This document shows, one piece after another, positions 54,901-62,288 of a stretch of 64,000 nucleotides of DNA. The translations under genes were made by a program, and so were the position numbers. The notes beneath the pieces are model-generated. The model did no database searches, was not told where the DNA came from, and was given only the letters and a program-made list of their open reading frames with translations. This stretch comes from JANWVO01 sp964458495 (GTDB lineage Bacteria > Acidobacteriota > Terriglobia > Bryobacterales > Bryobacteraceae), in the NCBI GenBank assembly GCA_964458495.1, contig CAYWJB010000010.1:62001-126000 (forward strand). The letters run 5' to 3'. Numbering within the stretch: position 1 is the first letter of the stretch; each line of letters starts with the position of its first letter.

Positions 54901-55268
54901 TGCACTCCCTGAGACGGTCTTTGACACGGAAGAACAAGGGTAAAACTTGGGTCAATTTGTGGAAGGATCGTGAGATCGGACTTGACGCGCTCCTGTCCCG
55001 GAGTTCATGGGCGGCGACAGTGCCCGAACTGGCTGGAAAGGCGAAGGAACTTGTCGCAGAGCGGTTCCGACACCGGCTTTCGTCGGTCGAGGAGATCAAG
55101 ACCCGTTGGCAAACGGCCGCTCGGAAACTCCGAGAGCAGTCCACGCCCGTGTCACTCGCTGAGGCCGATACGTTGGAAGCCCTTGTTGCCGCAGCCAGCG
55201 ACTGGCGGGTGACCGAGGAGGCAGTTGGTTTCCTTGCGGTCAACCACAATCTCGTGAGGTACGCGTGA
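51993..55268 (+). CDS. dpdE: DpdE: RapA/SNF2-like helicase of the Dpd 7-deazaguanine DNA system
   Basis: A 1091-residue SF2 protein. The N-terminus (VRHEHFGEGRVVAF) is Tudor/SH3-like. The helicase core has DEVGLGKTIEAGVVVHD near residue 190, VVIDECHHV near 287, LLLSAIPA, and a C-terminal lobe with DETGGEGRNFEFADAVVH and VEQRIGRLDRIGR, as in RapA. Gene order with the following five genes matches dpdE of the Salmonella-type Dpd cluster, where it is needed for restriction of unmodified DNA rather than for base modification. Start may instead be the ATG at 52035. Overlaps dpdF as GTGA. Confidence 0.82.
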   Translation: MRTLRTLRGILTAPMVNRLVRHEHFGEGRVVAFENGILKIRFFERSGAEAEQVFASTAIGEGLLTPVLLEKGRRCLGPLGPCEVKRALPDRDTGLYAYDVTYDNGATAVCGETELDPVPATAFPTPSSRLAVREIGHLLQFQAREVFRNTCAHNLRQGGRLAALLAARVDLHAHQAFVAGTILDDRRRRYILADEVGLGKTIEAGVVVHDVLTGNPDARVLIICPGTLTQQWFCEIYSKFGGQVFTLLDLHTESSIRWDTIRHVIVSMGQVLQFAAEPLLKATWDLVVIDECHHVLTAPVLYEFATLLSRNCRSLLLLSAIPAQQREDEYFKLLALLEPEKFDPTSPQAVAAFRELFDNQGPLSRRLQPLIIRLRGIQSGDFSPEDVVRQARRLLELPILARDQQLAKLYEKLVAAGPDLPVVTQEIIDYVADRYRVYRRILRNRRASLQRDAKIDVVIRSLDLRPYPPGDLERNAIDAVETLLTAAWREGTEVDLIVALARTIWQSLASSDCALDLLRGIAHTTPGRLNQKVRDFLALGSLLGYEEWQDYMALLQTAGASILDRPLLSSAIDALTLWNDSGEQEARYRHLTTILRQLWRQNSSAKLLVFAGHPNLAEEVAVALAAEFGDAAVASFRADMSREQKEEAASRFRRDSATRVLMSDETGGEGRNFEFADAVVHYDTPWHVSRVEQRIGRLDRIGRTRFRRDVVSVVICPSGTVEEALIRCYDKGLKVYQESISGLEFSLRQQESQLVTAALSGGVEGLNATVPCLAEVARNERARDEYDALLDWASFDEDRAQRFLSVRSRPEVERAMEAAFVEYYQNVAKSKAVRPYADERSPAGLWEFQLDAVRPGILAPEASGTVCGTFRRDVAQLRLDRAFFQVGNPFFDALSRAAHRHPAFRTYAVQCRAAGRQPWAGFEFVFSCEPNLERLHGRTDLTNLILSYFPSTPIHIFLDLEGQEGDGNDLHSLRRSLTRKNKGKTWVNLWKDREIGLDALLSRSSWAATVPELAGKAKELVAERFRHRLSSVEEIKTRWQTAARKLREQSTPVSLAEADTLEALVAAASDWRVTEEAVGFLAVNHNLVRYA

Positions 55269-57697
55269 GCAACGCCGTGGATCTGCTGGCCCGCGCGCTA
55301 GCAACACAGGACCCAGAAACCCTGAACCGCTTGCCGCGCCCCGCCACACCGGTTGGTGCTGACTACCCGGTCTGGCGCCTGGGCAAGGCATGGACTGGGC
55401 CGTTCGGGCCGGACGAAGCCGTACTGGTCCGGCAAGCGGTCCGCAACACGGGCACACACATCTTTTGTCCCAACGTGCCCGAGGCGATCATGGACCCGCT
55501 CAAGAAGGCGGGTTTAGAAGTCGACGCGGCGGCGCGGTTACTGGCGAATCCATGGCTGCCGCCGTGGCTGGACTGCCGACCTCTAGATGAAACTGCAGGC
55601 GTTGATGCTCCTGTCCGCATGCGGGTTCCTAATGAGGCGGTGACGGCTGAGAGTTACCTCACTCAGTCTTTCGGGTATTCGCATTGGAAGTCGCAGGCGC
55701 TGAAAGAGGCGTGTTGGAAGGTGCATGAAGCGCCAGTTGGATCGACCATTCTGGTGGCATTGCCGACCGGGTCGGGCAAGAGCCTGTGCTTTCAGTTGCT
55801 GGCGCGGTACTCTGCCGGGTTGACGCTAGTAGTGGTCCCAACCGTGGCCCTCGCGATTGACCAATACCGCAGTGCAACGGCGTTCCCTGGTATCTGCCCA
55901 CTGGAACCGCGATACTTCGCTGCTGATGATCCGGATTTCTCCCCGCAGCAGGTTGCAGAGGCGGTACGAACTGGTACCACGAGGCTGGTTTTCTGCTCGC
56001 CGGAGGCCTGTGTGTCGGGCAGGTTGCGTGGGGTTCTGGATCAGTTGGCCGCAGAGGGGCACCTCACCAACATAGTGATCGACGAGGCCCACATGGTCGG
56101 GACCTGGGGAATCTACTTCCGGGTCGACTTCCAGTTGTTCTCGGCACTGTGGAAACAGTGGCGAACTCGTGTGACACCACCGTTTAAGACAGTTCTTCTG
56201 TCAGCTACGTTCACCGCCGCATGCCGGGCCGGTTTATCGCATTTGTTTCCATCGGAGCACTGGGTTGAGTTCGTCAGCCAGCGACTGCGTCCTGAGCCCA
56301 CTTACTACGCTAAATGCTTCATGAGTCAGCAGGAGCGAGACTGCGCGATACAGGAGTGTCTCTGGAGACTGCCTAGGCCGGCGATCCTTTACACCACCCG
56401 CGTTGATGATGCACAATCCTGGCGGGATCGGTTGCGCAACCAGGGTTTTCGGCGGATTGAGTGCTTCACCGGCGAGACGCCTTCGGTGGAACGTAGGCGG
56501 CTGTTAACAAGATGGCGACAAGACGAAATCGATGTCATGGTCGCGACGTCTGCGTTTGGCTTGGGCGTTGACAAATCGGATATCCGCAGCGTAGTGCACG
56601 CATGTCTGCCGGAGGATCTTGATCGCTTTTACCAAGAGGTAGGCCGAACGGGCCGCGACGGCTATTCATCGGTCAGTGTGCTGGCAACGACGCCGCGAGA
56701 CAAGGCAGTCGCCGACGGGATGGGGCCGACCCTGTTACGTCCAGAAACAATCCAACAACGCTGGGAGGCTCTGTGGCGTACGCGTGAAGCGGTTGACGTC
56801 CGGCGACACGTTTACCGCGTCAACTTGCGCACGAAGCGCGACGATCTGGTAGGCACGAGGACGTATGAGGAGAACGTGCGATGGAACAAGCGGTTGCTGC
56901 TGCAGTTATACCGTGCCGGCCGGATCGACCTCATTGACCTACAGCGGGAGACTAATGAAGACGAACAGATTGAGTGGGCGACGCTCGAACTGAAGTTCCC
57001 CCCGGAATCCCCTGATATCACAGCCCTAATTGGTGCAGTCAGGGAAGAAGAGTTGCGAGTCCTAGATGCTGGTCTAGACCGCATGAAATCGTATGCGTTC
57101 GCGGGGGAGCGCCTATGTGTGGCGCTCGCCAGAATGTATGGACGCGAAACGCTGCGTGTCTGCGGCGGCTGCGATGGTTGTCGCGTTGACAACCGGACTG
57201 CCGATGAGTGTCCGGCATTGCCGGTGCCGCCGTCGCCATCATCGCTGCCGCGGCGGGAGGTCGTTGCTGGATTTCCGGCGCTGTGGCCTGCCAGCACCCC
57301 GCACCCCCTGGCGCGGTGGATGCGGCGGGCTGAGCAAGTAAAGCGCGTCCGGCGCTTCGCTTGTCGTGAGGAAGCACTGCCGGTTTTGGTAGCGTTGGCG
57401 AAAGAAGCGTTCGGTGGGGACCCCGTGCCGTACCGCATTGACGCACTCGGTGCTGACTCCCCAGGGTGGGAACTTCCTGTCCGGCTGGAACCGCAAGAGC
57501 AACTCGTCATCGTGCACACGGGCCCAGTACACCGGAGAACTTGGGAGATTGCGGCCGGGCGGGTCTTGACGCACTGGCTGTGCCAAGGGTGTGATGCGGC
57601 GGACGAGCGTGGTCGGGCGTGGTTCGATCAGCCGGGCGTTCGGCCGTACGACACGCCGGAAGCCTGGATCGCTGCAGGAGACGGGAATGTTTACTGA
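55265..57697 (+). CDS. dpdF: DpdF: RecQ-like helicase of the Dpd system
   Basis: An 810-residue SF2 helicase. An N-terminal 135-residue part is followed by the RecQ-type core: ALPTGSGKSLCFQLLARY near residue 165, VIDEAHMVGTWG, LLSATFTAA, and GLGVDKSDIRSVVHACLP with YQEVGRTGRDG. A cysteine set (CGGCDGCRVDNRTADEC, near residue 635) resembles the RecQ zinc-binding module. The last 150 residues are specific to the family. It is a restriction-side component in known Dpd clusters. GTG start overlapping the dpdE stop. Confidence 0.82.
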   Translation: MSNAVDLLARALATQDPETLNRLPRPATPVGADYPVWRLGKAWTGPFGPDEAVLVRQAVRNTGTHIFCPNVPEAIMDPLKKAGLEVDAAARLLANPWLPPWLDCRPLDETAGVDAPVRMRVPNEAVTAESYLTQSFGYSHWKSQALKEACWKVHEAPVGSTILVALPTGSGKSLCFQLLARYSAGLTLVVVPTVALAIDQYRSATAFPGICPLEPRYFAADDPDFSPQQVAEAVRTGTTRLVFCSPEACVSGRLRGVLDQLAAEGHLTNIVIDEAHMVGTWGIYFRVDFQLFSALWKQWRTRVTPPFKTVLLSATFTAACRAGLSHLFPSEHWVEFVSQRLRPEPTYYAKCFMSQQERDCAIQECLWRLPRPAILYTTRVDDAQSWRDRLRNQGFRRIECFTGETPSVERRRLLTRWRQDEIDVMVATSAFGLGVDKSDIRSVVHACLPEDLDRFYQEVGRTGRDGYSSVSVLATTPRDKAVADGMGPTLLRPETIQQRWEALWRTREAVDVRRHVYRVNLRTKRDDLVGTRTYEENVRWNKRLLLQLYRAGRIDLIDLQRETNEDEQIEWATLELKFPPESPDITALIGAVREEELRVLDAGLDRMKSYAFAGERLCVALARMYGRETLRVCGGCDGCRVDNRTADECPALPVPPSPSSLPRREVVAGFPALWPASTPHPLARWMRRAEQVKRVRRFACREEALPVLVALAKEAFGGDPVPYRIDALGADSPGWELPVRLEPQEQLVIVHTGPVHRRTWEIAAGRVLTHWLCQGCDAADERGRAWFDQPGVRPYDTPEAWIAAGDGNVY

Positions 57698-58538
57698 TGA
57701 TGTGGTGACGCCGACGCGTCTCGAAGTGTTGATTGATGTTCTGCGTGATTACGGCCGACGGGAGTGGAGCCGAGCCGACCTGGTCGGCGTGTTGCAGCCG
57801 AAAGGATTGCCTGACTTGAATCCAAGCAGCAAACAGGCTGAGGTAACTATCAGGGCGGCGAGGGAACTGGGCATCGTCGCGGAGGAGAGCCAAATTGTCC
57901 GGCTGAACCCGTTCGACAAAAACCTTTCGACCCGCCAACTCCTGCTTGGAGCGCTGGATGATAAAGTTCTAGCCAGCACAGCGATCGAATTCTTCTACGC
58001 ACCTTTTTACTCGTACCTGCTCAGCCTTAATGCAGATGGCTGCAAGAAGTGTGACGGGGATCAATGGGCCATTGACTTCGCGCGCGACTGTCCCGGCGCC
58101 GCGCGTACCGAGAACGCATTCAACAAGGCTAAGTATACGGGCCTGAATCGCTGGTATCCGTATTCTGGACATGGTTGGTTTGATCCTGAGGGTGTGTTTC
58201 AGCCGAATCCGTACGAACGGGTTCGCCGCAGCTTAGACCGCGTCTTTGACAAGGAACGGAAACTCTCAAGCGATGAGTTCTTCATCCGCTTAGCCAACCA
58301 GTGCCCTGAACTTGATGGGGGTGAGATTTTCTGCCGGGCGGTGGCGGCTTACGATCGGGGTCGGCAGACTGCAACCTTGGGCCTGAGCCACGCTTTAATC
58401 GATCTCCATGCCGACGGTGTCCTCAGGTTGATCTGTCCCCGAGATAGTCGTGGCTGGAGTATCGAGGCGGCGCAACCGTACAACGACGGCAAGACGTTGC
58501 TGTCTGGGAGGATTGATTATGTCGAGTACTGCTGCTAA
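57687..58538 (+). CDS. dpdG: DpdG
   Basis: A 283-residue protein in the dpdG position. No enzymatic motif is obvious. The N-terminal part resembles a winged helix (LEVLIDVLRDYGRREWSRADL). A conserved-looking middle contains KKCDGDQWAIDF and TGLNRWYPYSGHGWFDPEG. The ATG at 57687 has AGGAG upstream and overlaps dpdF by 11 bases; a longer frame to 57591 is unlikely. In known systems DpdG is required for restriction but its biochemical role is unknown. Assignment rests on order, length and neighbours. Confidence 0.72.
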   Translation: MFTDDVVTPTRLEVLIDVLRDYGRREWSRADLVGVLQPKGLPDLNPSSKQAEVTIRAARELGIVAEESQIVRLNPFDKNLSTRQLLLGALDDKVLASTAIEFFYAPFYSYLLSLNADGCKKCDGDQWAIDFARDCPGAARTENAFNKAKYTGLNRWYPYSGHGWFDPEGVFQPNPYERVRRSLDRVFDKERKLSSDEFFIRLANQCPELDGGEIFCRAVAAYDRGRQTATLGLSHALIDLHADGVLRLICPRDSRGWSIEAAQPYNDGKTLLSGRIDYVEYCC

Positions 58539-61500
58539 AGTCCGTGCACCCATCGCCCAGGCTTGCTGGACCGCAGCCCAGGTTGGGCGGGCAATTCAGA
58601 ATACAGCGAATCTGTCCGCTGCCGACAATCATTACTTCCTTGCCTCCCACGCACCCATCCGCCGCATCGTGGACGAGCGTACGAAACAAGAGGTCACCGA
58701 CGCCCAATATTTCGATCTCGTATTCCGGTCTGCGCACCGCAACGTCCAAGCGATAGTCTACGGCGAACCGGGTTCCGGGAAATCCCACCTAATCCACTGG
58801 CTTAAGTTGCGATGTGATGAGGCCGTGCGTACGTCGGAGGAGTTGCGCGATATTCGGTGCGTCCTCATTGAGCGACGGAATGGCAGCCTCAAAGACGCCC
58901 TCACGCAGATTGTTGAACAACTCGGTGGCCGTTTCTCCTGCTATTTCGAGAAGATCCATACGGCTCTCCGTCAGATTTCGAGCGATACCGCGCGCAAGCA
59001 ACTAGCTGGGCAATTCCGTTTGGAACTGGGGCCGCGCCGGGCCGATCGAGACCTCAAGTCTCTCCCTCCGGACCTTCGGCACCTGTGCGAGTGCTTCGTT
59101 GCACCAGGATTCGGTGACTGGCTGTGTCGGGACGGAGGCGCTATTCATCAAATGATCTCCAGGCTGACGAACGCCAGTTCAGTGGAGGAACGTCTAATAA
59201 CGCCGACATTTTCAGTTGGCGATTTTCAGCCCGCTCCGGAGCGGCGGCACCAAAATCCGCCCATAGTACGTGAGTTGATTGACCAGTTCTTGGAAGACGA
59301 AGACCTTTGCAGGCAAGCTTGCGCCGAGGCTAACGCAGTGGCGCGTGACGCAGTGTTGGGTATGACCGGTCTGACGGGAACCGACCTGCAAAACGTGTTC
59401 TTTGATATTCGCCGCGAACTCGCGCACGAAGGACAGAGGTTGGCTCTATTTGTCGAAGATGTCTCTGTCTACCAAGCGCTCGACCGCGAGTTGGTGGTTG
59501 CATTCGAACCGCAGGTCCGCCAGGGTCTGTGCGATCTTCGGGTCGTTTTCGGCATGACCCAACCCGGACTCGAATCGGTTCGAGCTATGCCCGATAACCA
59601 GTTTCAGCGCATTACATACATCCACTCTGTGTCACGGTCCCAGACCCGATGGGGCGAAGATCCCGACGAACTGGCACGGTTCATAGGCCGATATCTGAAT
59701 ACGATCCGACTCCCTGATTCCCGCGTTAAGGACTTAGCCGCGATGCGGCTGGACGGCCAGGACGTCGCTATCAGCGCTTGCGACGCGTGTCCGCACGGTG
59801 TGCGTGAGCACTGCCACAAACAGTTCGGAGCGATCGAGTTTGAGCCAGGAGTTCACGTTGGGCTTTTTCCGTTCACCGCAACCGCGCCTTCACGGTGGTT
59901 CGGTCTCCGCTCCAATCGTGACGAGGGAAATTTCGGCCATACCCCACGGGCACTCCTGACACAGTTTCTCTTCCCTGGGTTGGAGCACCCCGCCCACATT
60001 CCCAATCAGTTTCCGCCAGCGTCGATTCCTGTTCCGCATGTGGACCTCCCGTTCTGGACGGCATTCGAGCAGCAGTACTGCGGGAACTGGACTAGCGAGG
60101 ACAAGAAACGGCTCCGCAGGCTCGCTGTAGCTTGGGTGACGGCAGCTTCTGCGCATGAACTTGCTCACGCTCTTGATGGATTGCGTCAGGCCTTCGCCTT
60201 CCCGGAGTTCACCCGCGCCCCTGTTCCTGAACCCCGCCCGCTAGCACCGACAGCACCGGAGGCTGGATCGCAATCAACTGAACGAAGTGGCCCTACGACT
60301 GCACCCGTCTCGGCGGAGTATCAGCGCGTACTTAACGCCATCGAAAAGTGGCGCGCCGGCAAGCCGTTGCTTGAGGACACAGTTCCCCGCGAACTCTTAT
60401 TTGAGCTGATCAAGAACTCGATTTCATGGCAAGACATTCGCAGCGTCCCACCGCGGGAAATCGTCCGCCTACTCAAGAAAGATATCATCGACATTGAAGA
60501 CCAGCGTGTAAAGGCTCGTGGTGCATTGGCGCGTTTCCCGCGAAACGATGAAACGGCAGACCTCCTAGGCGCCCTTGTGCGCTTTCGGTACTTGGGGAAC
60601 AGAAGTTGGTCATTTGAGGACGGTGAGCGGTTTAAGCGAATGGTCGCTTCCTGGCTTCGGCATAATAATGAACGAGTGGCGGCATGCCTTGTCCCTCAGG
60701 TACCCGACGTGGAACAACCCATGCGCACCGCTTGCGAGTACTTGGCGTTCGTTGCCACGACGAGCACAAGAAAGCTTCTACCCACCGACCGCCCAGCAGA
60801 ACTTCTCGCCGCTCTATTTGCGCAACCACCGAGCACCTATCGTCGGAGTTCCGCCGCAGGCCAGCAGTTGCTAGAGACATTGCGGGAGAAGCATCAGGCG
60901 ATTCGTGAATGGGTGTCCTATGAACTCAGCATCCCGCAGGGTGATCTCGCGAGGGCTGGTTGCGTGTTCATCGACCCACGGCCGATTCTTCAAGCGTTTC
61001 GCGGCGAGAAGGGGTGGCTGAAGGTGAGCCAACTGGGGGAAGCATACGCCCGCGACATCGCCAGCGCTCGTTATGCCACGCTCGTCGCGCTGCCTGCTGT
61101 CGATGGGTTCTGGACCCAGGAGAGAGAGGCTCTGCGAGACCTGCGGAGCGCCGTTCTCTCGTTCCTTGGCGACCCGGCAGATCCCGGACAGGCGCTGACG
61201 GACTACTGCCACGAACTCGCGGCAATTAAGAAACTGCAGGGGCAGAAGGACGTGGATTTTACGTTCCCCCACGAAAAATTTGATCCACTGTGGCGGGAAC
61301 GCCTCTACACGCAGCGACTCGAGGTCTGGTGCACGGAGCTGCGGCGATCCAAGGAGGTCCTGGCCGATGAGACGCAGGCCGCGCTAGCCATATATACCCC
61401 CGAGGTGCTTGAGCAGCTCAAAGCAGCTTTGGTAGCCTCCGAACACTATCTCGACGAACTGGAAATCCAACTCCGGCGACGCATTGACACACTAACGGCC

Positions 61501-61587
61501 GACGGCGACCCCGATGCTCTATCAGAACGGTTAAAGAACGCGTTATCGGCGATCATCACCCTGCCGACCGACGGAGGACGCGCATGA
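58519..61587 (+). CDS. dpdH: DpdH: large P-loop ATPase of the Dpd system
   Basis: A 1022-residue protein. The Walker A motif VYGEPGSGKSHLIHWLK lies near residue 82 and a Walker-B-like RLALFVEDVSVY near 312. A cysteine/histidine cluster (CDACPHGVREHCHKQFG, near 420) may hold zinc. After a proline-rich linker (about 570-600) the C-terminal half is helical. It fits the dpdH ATPase position. The ATG at 58519 has GGAGG upstream and overlaps dpdG by 20 bases. The nearest alternative is another STAND-like or AAA defence ATPase, but order favours DpdH. Confidence 0.75.
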   Translation: MSSTAAKVRAPIAQACWTAAQVGRAIQNTANLSAADNHYFLASHAPIRRIVDERTKQEVTDAQYFDLVFRSAHRNVQAIVYGEPGSGKSHLIHWLKLRCDEAVRTSEELRDIRCVLIERRNGSLKDALTQIVEQLGGRFSCYFEKIHTALRQISSDTARKQLAGQFRLELGPRRADRDLKSLPPDLRHLCECFVAPGFGDWLCRDGGAIHQMISRLTNASSVEERLITPTFSVGDFQPAPERRHQNPPIVRELIDQFLEDEDLCRQACAEANAVARDAVLGMTGLTGTDLQNVFFDIRRELAHEGQRLALFVEDVSVYQALDRELVVAFEPQVRQGLCDLRVVFGMTQPGLESVRAMPDNQFQRITYIHSVSRSQTRWGEDPDELARFIGRYLNTIRLPDSRVKDLAAMRLDGQDVAISACDACPHGVREHCHKQFGAIEFEPGVHVGLFPFTATAPSRWFGLRSNRDEGNFGHTPRALLTQFLFPGLEHPAHIPNQFPPASIPVPHVDLPFWTAFEQQYCGNWTSEDKKRLRRLAVAWVTAASAHELAHALDGLRQAFAFPEFTRAPVPEPRPLAPTAPEAGSQSTERSGPTTAPVSAEYQRVLNAIEKWRAGKPLLEDTVPRELLFELIKNSISWQDIRSVPPREIVRLLKKDIIDIEDQRVKARGALARFPRNDETADLLGALVRFRYLGNRSWSFEDGERFKRMVASWLRHNNERVAACLVPQVPDVEQPMRTACEYLAFVATTSTRKLLPTDRPAELLAALFAQPPSTYRRSSAAGQQLLETLREKHQAIREWVSYELSIPQGDLARAGCVFIDPRPILQAFRGEKGWLKVSQLGEAYARDIASARYATLVALPAVDGFWTQEREALRDLRSAVLSFLGDPADPGQALTDYCHELAAIKKLQGQKDVDFTFPHEKFDPLWRERLYTQRLEVWCTELRRSKEVLADETQAALAIYTPEVLEQLKAALVASEHYLDELEIQLRRRIDTLTADGDPDALSERLKNALSAIITLPTDGGRA

Positions 61588-62288
61588 GTGACCGAACCAG
61601 TAGGACGTGGATTGCCGAAGCGCTCACCGCCCTGCCAGCGAAGACTCGCAACAAGAATCTCGTCGGCAATTTGGGCCGCTTTGCCAACATTGCCGAGCAG
61701 GCCAGGGATACGCTTACGTCGTCACTGCAGGGCGCAGCGCGAGTCAAACTCGTCTTTGCTGATGCCACGACGGACAACGTCATTGTGAAACTGGTCAGTG
61801 CGCAGAAGAAAGCACGAGCGTGCGTTCGGGAGCTCACGCAGAGTCTGGACGCCGTGACCAAGCCGAGTTTCGAGACGCGACTGATTGACATAAAGGACCA
61901 TGCCACCGCTTCGGTCAGGCCGTTGATGGAAACCTGGCAGAGGTGCATCGATGATGCCACACGTCCGTATCAGAAATTGGCCCAGGTGGTGCAAGATCGA
62001 CAACTCGAAGGCGCCGACGCGCTCGTAACCGCGCTAGCCCGGATCCAGGAAGCACGAACGCAAACACCCGCCACAAACCAGGAGGCGATAGCACTCAAGG
62101 CTCTCATCGACCGTCTGCCCAGCGTCGTCCGGTCGCTTGGACTCACCGGGCGCGTGGGGGCCTTCCTAGTGGCAGTTGCCGAGGGTACTGGATCGCCCCG
62201 CGACCTTGAGCGCACGGAGATCCGCGAATTCCTAGACCGGTACGGGTTGTGGGATGCCCTGCGCGTGTCCTTTGGATCAAGTCGATGA
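61584..62288 (+). CDS. dpdI: DpdI
   Basis: A 234-residue, mainly helical protein in the dpdI position. It has long charged helices (FANIAEQARDTLTSSLQGA; QKKARACVRELTQSLDAV) suggesting a rod or dimer form, and no catalytic motif. Overlaps both neighbours by ATGA (61584-61587 and 62285-62288), so it is made in step with DpdH and DpdJ. Assignment relies on position and length. Confidence 0.68.
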   Translation: MSDRTSRTWIAEALTALPAKTRNKNLVGNLGRFANIAEQARDTLTSSLQGAARVKLVFADATTDNVIVKLVSAQKKARACVRELTQSLDAVTKPSFETRLIDIKDHATASVRPLMETWQRCIDDATRPYQKLAQVVQDRQLEGADALVTALARIQEARTQTPATNQEAIALKALIDRLPSVVRSLGLTGRVGAFLVAVAEGTGSPRDLERTEIREFLDRYGLWDALRVSFGSSR

